From positions 124,001 through 188,000 of the forward strand of contig JAFKGQ010000017.1 of assembly GCA_017307755.1 (NCBI GenBank): DNA of 64,000 nucleotides. The letters run 5' to 3'. The stretch's first letter is position 1. Each line of letters opens with the position of its first letter. A model generated the notes under the pieces. It did not search any database. It saw only the letters and a list, made by a program, of their open reading frames with translations, and was not told where the DNA came from. Below, one piece after another: positions 9,217 to 16,870 of the stretch. A program made the translations under genes and the position numbers. This DNA comes from Chitinophagaceae bacterium. GTDB taxonomy: Bacteria; Bacteroidota; Bacteroidia; Chitinophagales; Chitinophagaceae.

Positions 9217-10251
9217 ATGGACAATAAATATGCTTTCGATGACAGGATGATCAAACTGATCGGGATCCCTGCATTAGGACTTTTTATTCCCAACCTCTCC
9301 GGGCTGATCACAAACCGCCTGTACAGCTACCCCGAGCTCCTGGTCAGCTACGCTTTCTTTACACTCGTCTCCTTCCTCGTCTGGCAGGGGAACGTGTGGC
9401 TCATGCACTTTATAAGAAAGAAGTATACCTGGTCCTTCCGGCAATATCACAAGATCATCATCTCCCTGTTCCTGGTAAACATCGTCTATTCCGGCGCCCT
9501 CTCCGCCCTCATGCTCCACGCCTGGAAAATGTACTCGAAGGAAGGCCCCAATCACGAATGGCCCGTCATCAGCGCAACGCTGATCATCATCATCTCCGCC
9601 TGCTTTATCACCAACATATACGAGATCATCTTCCTCAACAGGGAAAGAGAGGACAGCCGCTCCCGGGTGGAACAACTCAATATCGCCAAGGCCCAGGCCG
9701 AACTGGAAGCGCTGAAAAACCAGATAGACCCCCACTTTATCTTCAACTCCCTCAACACCCTCTCCTTCCTTATCACACGCGACCCGCAAAACGCCCGCCT
9801 CTACAACGACACGCTGGCCAAGGTATATAGATATATCCTCAGCAATAAAGAAAAAGACCTGGTGCTCCTAAAAGAAGAAGTCGAGTTTATCAGCAATTAT
9901 TTCTACCTGCTCAAGATCCGTTTTGGAGAAGCCATCAGCATGGTGATTGAGATCACCGACCTCTCCTCCGAAGACTACCTCATCCCTCCCATCTCCATGC
10001 AGGCGCTGGTGGAAAATGCTATTAAACACAATGAGTTCAACGAAAAGACACCCCTTGTCATCAACGTCTCCGTATCCACCAACTATGCCATCGTAAAAAA
10101 CATCATCAACCTCAGAACCTATACGGCCCCCTCCTCCCGCATCGGCCTGGGCAACCTGGATAACAGGTACAAGCTCATCACAAAACGGAATATCATCATC
10201 GAGAATAATTTCAAAACTTTTACGGTAAAACTACCAATCATAAAATTTTAA
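9217..10251 (+). CDS. LytS/YehU-type sensor histidine kinase
   Basis: From the ATG at 9217 the protein has 344 residues; an upstream in-frame TTG at 9178 is less likely because it adds only a featureless tail. Four hydrophobic segments occupy about 12-135, followed by a short coiled coil (145-165) and the His_kinase domain with NQIDPHFIFNSLN, where H173 is the phospho-acceptor. The ATP-binding part has QALVENAIKHN (N267) and the lid RIGLGNLDNRY. Unlike the homologue at 2623, the catalytic residues are kept. The LytTR regulator 190 bases downstream on the same strand is the natural partner. The signal sensed is unknown. Confidence 0.9.
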   Translation: MDNKYAFDDRMIKLIGIPALGLFIPNLSGLITNRLYSYPELLVSYAFFTLVSFLVWQGNVWLMHFIRKKYTWSFRQYHKIIISLFLVNIVYSGALSALMLHAWKMYSKEGPNHEWPVISATLIIIISACFITNIYEIIFLNREREDSRSRVEQLNIAKAQAELEALKNQIDPHFIFNSLNTLSFLITRDPQNARLYNDTLAKVYRYILSNKEKDLVLLKEEVEFISNYFYLLKIRFGEAISMVIEITDLSSEDYLIPPISMQALVENAIKHNEFNEKTPLVINVSVSTNYAIVKNIINLRTYTAPSSRIGLGNLDNRYKLITKRNIIIENNFKTFTVKLPIIKF

Positions 10252-10291
10252 GACCTTATGCAACATTTCGGTAAAAACAGGCATTTTACTA

Positions 10292-10376
10292 GACGGACCG
10301 AAGGTTCGTCGGCCGAAGGCCCGACATTAGAGATATTGAGTAATTGGATTAAATTTCCCAAAATCCAATTACTCAA
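10292..10376 (+). repeat. Composite palindromic element, copy A
   Basis: Copy read in the plus direction. Short hairpins come first: GACGGACC/GGTTCGTC (10292-10310) and GGCC-GAA-GGCC (10311-10321). Then come TTAG, 19 bases, and the box TAAATTTC (10350-10357). The box lies in the loop of a perfect 15-bp inverted repeat with arms 10336-10350 and 10362-10376. The LytTR regulator starts 66 bases after the second arm. Confidence 0.8.
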
Positions 10377-10442
10377 ATTATATGGACGGTAAAAGCAAAA
10401 TAATAAACATTCTTACCTTTATAAAGTCTAACACCAAGTCAC

Positions 10443-11198
10443 ATGAAAGTGCTTATTGTAGAAGATGAACGCCCTGCTTTTGAGAACATGGTAGAAGAGC
10501 TTCAGGCCATAGACGAGAACATTAATGTGATGGCGGGCTGCACCAGCGTTGACGAATGTGTCCGCTGGCTGAATAAGAATCCTCAGCCTGACCTGATACT
10601 GATGGATATCCAGCTCTCAGACGGGTTGTCATTCAATATCTTTAAGGCTTGTCAGATCACTTGCCCCGTTATTTTTACCACCGCCTACGACAAATATCTC
10701 GGCCAGGCATTCGACTATTGCAGCATCGACTACCTGCTGAAACCCATCAGCCAGGATAAACTGAAGAATGCCATCCGGAAATATAAGAGCCTGCAGAGCC
10801 ACTTCACCAGCAACTTCCACGGCATGCAGGATTACCTGAATAACCACGACAAAAAAAGGTCCAGGATCCTTGTCAAAAAAGGGATGGAATTCCAGACCGT
10901 ACGGGTGGAGGACACCGGCTACTTCTTCACCGAACACAAACTGGTATTCCTGGTAGATAAAGAGAACAGAAAATACATGGCCGAAAGGAACAACCTCAGT
11001 GAACTGGAGGAAGAACTGGACAGGAACATCTTCTACAGGGCCAATCGGAAATATATCATCAACGCAAACTATGTCAAACGTTTCAAGCCCCTGGAAAGAA
11101 GCAAGATCAGCGTTGAACTAACCCTCCCCGTTAGTGAAGAGATCATCATCAGCCAGGAGAATTCGGCCTCTTTTAAAAAATGGATCGGAGAGATCTGA
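10443..11198 (+). CDS. LytTR-family response regulator
   Basis: The 251-residue protein has a receiver domain (1-120) with the acidic pocket VEDE, phospho-acceptor D55 in LMDIQL and the conserved lysine K100 in YLLKPI. A C-terminal LytTR DNA-binding domain (about 145-250) includes the segments ILVKKGMEFQTVRVEDTGYF and FYRANRKYIINANYVKRF. It is the likely partner of the LytS kinase encoded just upstream. Copy A of the palindromic element lies in its leader, and TACCTTTA around 10411 could serve as its own promoter box. Its stop codon is two bases from the convergent stop of the NtrB-like kinase gene, with no terminator between them. Confidence 0.92.
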   Translation: MKVLIVEDERPAFENMVEELQAIDENINVMAGCTSVDECVRWLNKNPQPDLILMDIQLSDGLSFNIFKACQITCPVIFTTAYDKYLGQAFDYCSIDYLLKPISQDKLKNAIRKYKSLQSHFTSNFHGMQDYLNNHDKKRSRILVKKGMEFQTVRVEDTGYFFTEHKLVFLVDKENRKYMAERNNLSELEEELDRNIFYRANRKYIINANYVKRFKPLERSKISVELTLPVSEEIIISQENSASFKKWIGEI

Positions 11199-11200
11199 TA

Positions 11201-12541
11201 CTAGAAGTGCAACAGAAACGCACTCCCCTCCCCCTCTATCGACTGTACCTGTATATTTCCCTTATGCAGTAACATGATCTGTTTACAAAGGCTCAACCCG
11301 ATGCCGCTCCCCGTCTTCTTCGTACTAAAGAAAGGGATAAAGATATTATCCATCACTTCCGGCGACATCCCTGTTCCATTATCCGCCACCTTGATCAGCG
11401 GCCTCCCGTTGTAGATGGTCGCCGACAAGGTGATCCTCGGTTCCGGACTGTCCTTCACGGCCTCCACTGCGTTCACCACGAGGTTGATCAACACCTGCTC
11501 GATAAGACTGGTGTCCGCCTCCAGCGACAGGTCAGGGTCTTTCAGGATGATCTCCATCTCTATATTCTTCTGCTCGAACGTAGGCTCCATCAACACATGC
11601 AGGTTCTCAAAAAAATCCCGGGCATAGACTTTTGTCAAATTCAACGTCGTGATCTTATTCAGGCTGCGGTACGTCTCCGCAAACTTCAACAGCCCTTCAC
11701 TCCGCCGCCGTATGGTCCCCACTCCCACCTGCAGGTCTTCCAACGCGCCCGGCTGTCCATCCAGCAACGCGGCAGAGGCCTGTAGACGATGGGACAAAGT
11801 TTCCGCCAGGGAAGCAATCGGCGCCACAGAGTTCATGATCTCATGCGTCATGACGCTTAACAGCTTCTTCCAGGCCTTTGCCTCCGTCTCATCCAACGCC
11901 TCATTCACATTCTGAAAAGCGATAAGCTTGTATATCTTCCCATCCGTCTGAAAGGCCGTAACAGCCATCAGCACCTTGAAAGTACTGTTTTCCTTGACGA
12001 TGGACACCACCTTGCTCTCCCCGGGACGAAGGTTCAGCACCTCCTGGTAAAGCCCTGCATCCCTGCGCTCTAAAGAATGGATAGTCTTCAGATATGGGAT
12101 GCCTAACATATTCTTGAAGGATTCGTTCATCCAGCTGATGTCCCCGCTTTTATGCTCATACGACAGGATACCCGTATTCACCAGCTCCAATATCTTCTGC
12201 AGGTACTGGTACTGCGTCTCCCGCTCGCGGCTCATCGTCTTGAAGGTAGTATTGATCTCGTTAAACCCCTGGCGCAGGGACTGCACCTCCATCGGAGCTT
12301 CTTTTACATCGAAATGACGGGAAAAATCCCGGTAATGAATGGATTCCACAAATTGCTCTACTTCGCTCTGCGCCTTGCGGTGGAAGTTATAAAAATCCAC
12401 GAGTTGGATAATGATAATAGGTACCACGGTAGCCAGGTACGGATAAAGCCCCTTGACCATCAGAAGGCTGGCCCCTGACAAAGTGATGAACATCAACAAC
12501 ACTTTTATGAGTATCCTCTCCTGGTATCTTTTAAAGATCAT
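11201..12541 (-). CDS. NtrB-like PAS sensor histidine kinase
   Basis: 446 residues: two membrane helices (about 10-50), a HAMP/linker region, a PAS-like region (about 110-215), a HisKA domain with H233 in LLSVMTHEIMNSVAPI, and a complete HATPase domain with N357 (INLVVNAVEAV), D387 in VADNGTG and the lid GSGIGLSLCK. It is translated right after the sigma-54 activator gene (3-base gap), so the two form one operon and very probably a two-component pair. The divergent export operon at 14594 is the likely target. By the position of its helices it should sense a membrane or envelope signal. Confidence 0.92.
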   Translation of the reverse strand: MIFKRYQERILIKVLLMFITLSGASLLMVKGLYPYLATVVPIIIIQLVDFYNFHRKAQSEVEQFVESIHYRDFSRHFDVKEAPMEVQSLRQGFNEINTTFKTMSRERETQYQYLQKILELVNTGILSYEHKSGDISWMNESFKNMLGIPYLKTIHSLERRDAGLYQEVLNLRPGESKVVSIVKENSTFKVLMAVTAFQTDGKIYKLIAFQNVNEALDETEAKAWKKLLSVMTHEIMNSVAPIASLAETLSHRLQASAALLDGQPGALEDLQVGVGTIRRRSEGLLKFAETYRSLNKITTLNLTKVYARDFFENLHVLMEPTFEQKNIEMEIILKDPDLSLEADTSLIEQVLINLVVNAVEAVKDSPEPRITLSATIYNGRPLIKVADNGTGMSPEVMDNIFIPFFSTKKTGSGIGLSLCKQIMLLHKGNIQVQSIEGEGSAFLLHF

Positions 12542-12544
12542 AAT

Positions 12545-13912
12545 CTATATATCGTATTTGCTGAGCCGTCTGTACAGCGCAGTCCGTGTCAGCCCCAGTT
12601 CCTTGGCGGCCTTGGAAATATTGCCGTTATGTTTCTCGATCACCTTCAAAATGGCGTTCTTCTCGATGGTGCTGAGCTTGAGCTCCTGCGGTTCATCCCC
12701 CGGCTGCGGACGACCCGACTCGATGGGAGAAAAAATAAGGTCCTTTGCCTGCAGTACATCGCTGTCCGCCATGATCACAGCACGCTCGATAGTATACTGC
12801 AGCTCGCGGACATTGCCGGGATAGTGATAGCTCTTCAATTTTTCAACGGCCTTGCTGTCAAAGTCAAGACTGGGCTTCATGTACTTGGAGGTATACGTCC
12901 GGGCAAAATGACGGGCCAGCAGGACAATGTCCTCCTCTCGCTTACGCAGCGGCGGTACCGTTATCTCCACGGTATTGATACGGTAGATAAGGTCCTTCCG
13001 GAACCGGCTCTCATTAGCCAGCTCGCTCAGAGGGACATTCGTAGCGCAGATGAGTCGTATATCGATGGGCGTAGGCTGGTTGGACCCCAGCCGGGTGACC
13101 ATTCTGTTCTGCAATACGGATAGCAGTTTCGCCTGCTGATGTAAAGAGATGTTGCCGATCTCATCCAGAAAAAGGGTCCCGCCATTGCCGGCCTCAAAAC
13201 GCCCCATACGGTCCTCCCGGGCATCCGTAAAAGCCCCCTTTTTATGACCAAAAAGCTCGCTCTCAAACAGACTCTCCGTAAGGGCCCCCACATCCACCTT
13301 GATATAAGGTTTCTCCGCCCTCAACGAATGCTGATGGATGGCCTTTGCTATAAGGTCCTTACCCGTACCGTTCTCTCCAAGGATAAGGATGTTGGCATCG
13401 GTAGGGGCGATCTTCACCAGTTTGAAAAATATATCCTGCATCGCCTCCGACTCTCCCAACAATTCAGTACCGATCACCGAATCGCTTCCCGCCGTATAAC
13501 CGCCCCCCGCCTTCTTGTTGTCATTCTTCTTCAATGCCTCCTTGATCGTGACGATCAGCCGCTCGTTATGCCAGGGCTTGACGACAAAATCCGCCGCCCC
13601 CTCTTTCAAACACCGCACAGCCAGATCGATGTCCCCATAAGCAGTGATCATGATCACAGCCGCATCGGAACCAAACTCGGTCTTGATCTTCCTCAGCCAA
13701 AAAAGCCCTTCATTACCCGTATTGATGCTGCTGTTGAAGTTCATATCCAGCAGTACCAGGTCAAAATGTTTCTTGGAAAGCAGGGAACGTATGTTTTCAG
13801 GATTCTTTTCCGTCACCACTTCCGACGCTTCGGTCTTTAATAACAATCTTACAGCAGTAAGTACATCCGGATCGTCATCCACAGCCAGAATGGAGGCATT
13901 TTTTAACGTCAT
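12545..13912 (-). CDS. NtrC-family sigma-54-dependent response regulator
   Basis: 455 residues in three parts: receiver (1-125; D56 in LVLLDMNF, K112), AAA+ ATPase (about 145-390; Walker A GENGTGKD at 179-186, the sigma-54 contact loop GAFTDA at 226-231, Walker B GGTLFLDEIG) and a Fis-type helix-turn-helix (about 413-455, NISKAAKELGLTRTALYRRL). Such proteins bind upstream enhancers and remodel sigma-54 RNA polymerase. The paired TGTATC repeats at 14370 and 34031 are good candidates for its binding sites. Its leader contains copies B and C of the palindromic element, with B beginning 23 bases upstream of the ATG. Confidence 0.95.
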   Translation of the reverse strand: MTLKNASILAVDDDPDVLTAVRLLLKTEASEVVTEKNPENIRSLLSKKHFDLVLLDMNFNSSINTGNEGLFWLRKIKTEFGSDAAVIMITAYGDIDLAVRCLKEGAADFVVKPWHNERLIVTIKEALKKNDNKKAGGGYTAGSDSVIGTELLGESEAMQDIFFKLVKIAPTDANILILGENGTGKDLIAKAIHQHSLRAEKPYIKVDVGALTESLFESELFGHKKGAFTDAREDRMGRFEAGNGGTLFLDEIGNISLHQQAKLLSVLQNRMVTRLGSNQPTPIDIRLICATNVPLSELANESRFRKDLIYRINTVEITVPPLRKREEDIVLLARHFARTYTSKYMKPSLDFDSKAVEKLKSYHYPGNVRELQYTIERAVIMADSDVLQAKDLIFSPIESGRPQPGDEPQELKLSTIEKNAILKVIEKHNGNISKAAKELGLTRTALYRRLSKYDI

Positions 13913-13935
13913 ATATTAACTTATATTAAATCTTT

Positions 13936-14081
13936 TATACCCCAGGATACGGTTTTCCCCGAATTGCCAATCCCTAATACACCGCTTATGATGGGAACTT
14001 CGGCGGAGCTGCTTCGACACGCTCCTCCTCGTTCATACCTTTCGCTTCGCTCGGGTACAGCCAGCGAACCTGTGGTTCGCT
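13936..14081 (-). repeat. Composite palindromic element, copy B (degenerate)
   Basis: The core (about 13936-13982) aligns with copy C but its arms no longer pair well and the loop box is AATTCGGG, so it looks decayed. The short-hairpin array is good: GGAGC/GCTCC (14005-14025), ACC/GGT around 14037-14056, and AGCGAACC-TGT-GGTTCGCT (14063-14081). It lies directly before the NtrC gene and is followed in tandem by copy C. Confidence 0.7.
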
Positions 14082-14150
14082 CTGCTTAAAAAATAATTGG
14101 TTCAAAATGCAACAGAAGGACCAAGTAAACGTCCTTTCTCTTTACAGTGT

Positions 14151-14235
14151 GCACCGGGTATGGTTTTACCGAAATTTACCCATCCCCGGTGCACCGCTAA
14201 TGATGGGCCTTCGGCCAGCGAACCTGTGGTTCGCT
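14151..14235 (-). repeat. Composite palindromic element, copy C
   Basis: Arms GCACCGGG (14151-14158) and CCCGGTGC (14185-14192) extend inward with small interruptions. The loop holds TAAATTTC (minus strand, plus 14171-14178), preceded by TTAG at 18 bases. Short hairpins: GGCC-TTC-GGCC (14206-14216) and AGCGAACC-TGT-GGTTCGCT (14217-14235), the second identical to that in copy B. Confidence 0.75.
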
Positions 14236-14369
14236 TTGGCAATGTTAAGCCATTGTCACGAAATTGTCCGATTACCAGGCATCATTTCCGGACATATTCC
14301 AACTACAAGTGTACCTCAAATACAATTGTATGAAAATTAGTTCTTTATATAAAAGGGATGCAAAAAGGC

Positions 14370-14410
14370 ACTGTATCAAAAACGGACAGTTCTTGTATCA
14401 AAAGTGAACT
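14370..14410 (+). promoter_or_regulatory. Candidate NtrC-type enhancer upstream of the export operon
   Basis: Two direct repeats, TGTATCAAAAACGGACA (from 14372) and TGTATCAAAAGTGAACT (from 14394), start 22 bases apart, two helical turns. The first is also a dyad (ACTGT...ACAGT). The same pair, with the same 22-base step, occurs at 34031. Confidence 0.7.
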
Positions 14411-14463
14411 ATAAACCGGCATATTTCAGGCTAACCACCTGTAAATCATAGGTATTTCATTTC

Positions 14464-14479
14464 TGGCATGTGTTTGTAA
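14464..14479 (+). promoter_or_regulatory. Sigma-54-like promoter TGGCAT-N4-TTGTAA
   Basis: The -24-type TGGCA is clear. The downstream TTG is one base closer than in the canonical TGGCAC-N5-TTGC arrangement, but exactly the same motif and spacing occurs at 34124 behind the same enhancer. It lies 94 bases from the enhancer start and 130 bases before the adaptor gene. Confidence 0.55.
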
Positions 14480-14593
14480 TGGATACGATAAGAATTTTCT
14501 CATGTGTAGTAGACCTCCTGGCATTTCTATGCTGGGTGGCTTTTTTAAAAACGAACAACGAACGACACAACCTAAAAAACAAAATTCTTTATC

Positions 14594-15850
14594 GTGGACA
14601 GAGCAATTCCAAAGAAAAGATGGACGACCAAACGCCTGATGACCATTGGCGGTATTTCAGCTTTAGTTCTATTGATCGCGGGAAGTTTTTATTTCACCTC
14701 CGGAAAATCAAAATTAAACGTTGATACAGAGCGAATTACGATTAGCGAGATAACAAAGGGCAATTTCCAGGAATCCATTCCCCAGAACGGTACCGTACTC
14801 CCCCTGACAACCATTTACCTGGTAACGCCGGACGGCGGCCGGGTCGAACAAAGGTTCGTCGAGGACGGCGCCATCCTGAAAAAAGGAGATCCTATTCTGA
14901 AACTGTCCAACACGGATCTGGAACTGAACCTTTCTACCCAGATGACCAGCGTCTCGTCCATGCTGGCGCAGACCCAGCTAAGCCGGGTCAACGCAGACCA
15001 GAATACAGTAAACAAACTGACCCAGATGGCCGATGTGGAAAGCCTGTACAAGGAAGCCGAACGGGTATACCTCCTGGATAAAAAACTGTATGCCCAAAAG
15101 GTCATCGGTTCCCAGGAATTCAAACAGGCAGAAAATAACTATAATTACTACCTGCAGAAGAGACAGCTGGCCCAGACCATCCTTCATAACGACACCCTAT
15201 CCCGTACCGCACAGGAACAACAAGACAAGGAGTCTTACCAGCGTGCCCAGAATACCCTGCAGATCCTGCAGAAAAAAGTGGGCGGCCTTATTATCCGCGC
15301 CCCGCTGGACGGTCAGCTGACCTCCCTGGACGCAGAGATCGGTCAATCCAAAACCCCCGGCGCCCCCCTGGGACAACTGGACGTGCTGGATGGCTTTAAG
15401 GTAAGACTATCCGATGTGGACGAACACTATATCTCACGGGTATTCACAGGCCTTACAGGGACCTTCGCCTTTGCCGAAAAGACCTACAAACTGAAGATCA
15501 CCAAGGTCTATACACAGGTGACCAACGGCCGCTTCCAGGTAGACATGGTCTTTGTAGGAGATGTGCCCAAAGGTATCCGCAAAGGTCAGACCCTGCAGAT
15601 CACCCTGGCGCTTAGCGATGAAACCACCGCCGTACTGGTACCCAAAGGAGGCTTTTATCAACAGACAGGCGGCAACTGGATCTTTAAGGTCAGCGAAGAC
15701 GGCAAGACAGCCTATCGGGTAGATATACAACTGGGACGTCAGAACACAGACTACTATGAAGTGCTCTCCGGTCTTAAGCCGGGGGACAAAGTGGTCACCT
15801 CCAGTTACGAGAACTATGGAAATATGCAGGAATTAGTGTTGAAAAAGTAA
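14594..15850 (+). CDS. HlyD/MacA-family periplasmic adaptor of an export system
   Basis: 418 residues starting at GTG 14594 (MDRAIPKKRW..., a usual opening for Bacteroidetes members of this family). One N-terminal membrane anchor (about 17-34) is followed by a lipoyl-like half motif (NGTVLPLTTIYLVTPDGGRV), a long alpha-helical hairpin (about 105-220), the second lipoyl half (IRAPLDGQLTSLDAEIGQ) and beta-barrel and membrane-proximal domains (VLVPKGGFYQQTGGNWIFKV). It should bridge the inner-membrane ABC permeases to the TolC-like channel encoded at 34853. It is the only adaptor for seven permeases. It is the first gene behind the enhancer and sigma-54-like promoter. Confidence 0.93.
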   Translation: MDRAIPKKRWTTKRLMTIGGISALVLLIAGSFYFTSGKSKLNVDTERITISEITKGNFQESIPQNGTVLPLTTIYLVTPDGGRVEQRFVEDGAILKKGDPILKLSNTDLELNLSTQMTSVSSMLAQTQLSRVNADQNTVNKLTQMADVESLYKEAERVYLLDKKLYAQKVIGSQEFKQAENNYNYYLQKRQLAQTILHNDTLSRTAQEQQDKESYQRAQNTLQILQKKVGGLIIRAPLDGQLTSLDAEIGQSKTPGAPLGQLDVLDGFKVRLSDVDEHYISRVFTGLTGTFAFAEKTYKLKITKVYTQVTNGRFQVDMVFVGDVPKGIRKGQTLQITLALSDETTAVLVPKGGFYQQTGGNWIFKVSEDGKTAYRVDIQLGRQNTDYYEVLSGLKPGDKVVTSSYENYGNMQELVLKK

Positions 15851-15908
15851 CATCGGGACGGGTAAGATCGTCTCATCACGGGCCTAACAGCTCATAAAAA
15901 CCAAGATT

Positions 15909-16130
15909 ATGCGACTCAAACTCCTTTACACGCTGGTACTCATCCTCTGCCTGAGCGCTTTCGCCTCGTCAAAGAATGAATGTACCCACCCGATACGGGA
16001 TTGCAACTCCGGCAGCAGCAAGAACAGCCCGGCAAAAGCAGTAAAAGAGTTATCCAAAGAGGTATCCGAAGACGAGGTTCGTCCACAGGAATTCTCTACC
16101 TTCCAGTTCGTTAAATTCTTATATATATAA
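15909..16130 (+). CDS. Small exported protein of the export operon, function unknown
   Basis: 73 residues with an evident N-terminal signal sequence (MRLKLLYTLVLILCLSAFAS), a short mature part with two cysteines (ECTHPIRDC) and a polar Lys/Glu/Ser stretch, ending FQFVKFLYI. It lies between the adaptor (58 bases after) and the first ATPase (51 bases before), on the same strand and without a terminator, so it is probably co-transcribed. No family is recognised. It might be an exported peptide substrate, an accessory envelope factor, or a chance ORF; the signal peptide argues for a real gene. Confidence 0.55.
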   Translation: MRLKLLYTLVLILCLSAFASSKNECTHPIRDCNSGSSKNSPAKAVKELSKEVSEDEVRPQEFSTFQFVKFLYI

Positions 16131-16181
16131 TAACATAACGACTCTAACTACAACTACACTATTCATCTAAACGCTAAAAAC

Positions 16182-16859
16182 ATGATCAAGATCAGTGACC
16201 TTCAAAAAGTATACCGTACCGAAGAAGTGGAAACGGTTGCGTTAAACCACCTCAGCTTCGAGGTCAAAGAAGGAGAATTCGTTTCCGTCATGGGCCCTTC
16301 CGGCTGCGGGAAATCCACACTCCTCAATATCCTGGGCCTGCTCGATGATCCCGATGGCGGCAGCTTTATCTTCAACGGCACTGAAGTAGCGCACTTTAAC
16401 GAACGCAAAAGGGCCGACCTCCGCAAACGCAACATCGGATTCGTATTCCAAAGCTTCAACCTCATCGACGAGCTGACGGTATTCGAAAATGTTGAGCTCC
16501 CCCTGATCTATCTCGGCGTAAAAGGTCCTGAACGTAAACAACGCGTAGAAACCGTGCTGGATAAAATGCAGATCATGCACCGTCGTAATCACTACCCTCA
16601 ACAATTGTCCGGCGGTCAGCAACAACGTGTAGCCGTAGCCCGCGCCGTCGTCAATAACCCTAAATTGATCCTGGCCGATGAACCTACTGGTAACCTGGAC
16701 TCCTCCAACGGTAATGAAGTGATGCAGCTTCTCACCGACCTGAACGAACAGGGTACCACCATCATCATGGTAACACACTCCGAACACGACTCCCGCTACA
16801 GCCATCGCATTATCCGCATGCTGGACGGTCAGACCGTTACGGAAAATATACTAGTCTAA
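16182..16859 (+). CDS. MacB/LolD-type ABC transporter ATPase (first of two)
   Basis: 225 residues with all nucleotide-binding motifs intact: Walker A GPSGCGKST (38-46), Q-loop in FVFQSFNLIDELTV, signature LSGGQQQR (142-149), Walker B LILADEP, D-loop GNLDS and the switch histidine in VTHSEHD. It belongs to the type VII (MacB, LolD, FtsE) group of ATPases that drive mechanotransmission rather than channel-type transport. It lies 11 bases before the first permease and presumably powers all or most of the seven permeases. Confidence 0.93.
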   Translation: MIKISDLQKVYRTEEVETVALNHLSFEVKEGEFVSVMGPSGCGKSTLLNILGLLDDPDGGSFIFNGTEVAHFNERKRADLRKRNIGFVFQSFNLIDELTVFENVELPLIYLGVKGPERKQRVETVLDKMQIMHRRNHYPQQLSGGQQQRVAVARAVVNNPKLILADEPTGNLDSSNGNEVMQLLTDLNEQGTTIIMVTHSEHDSRYSHRIIRMLDGQTVTENILV

Positions 16860-16870
16860 ATATTTCTCTT

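Noticed and set aside
14470..14724. 84-residue frame before the adaptor gene
   Set aside because: It overlaps the adaptor start in another frame. The GTG at 14594 gives the expected family N-terminus.
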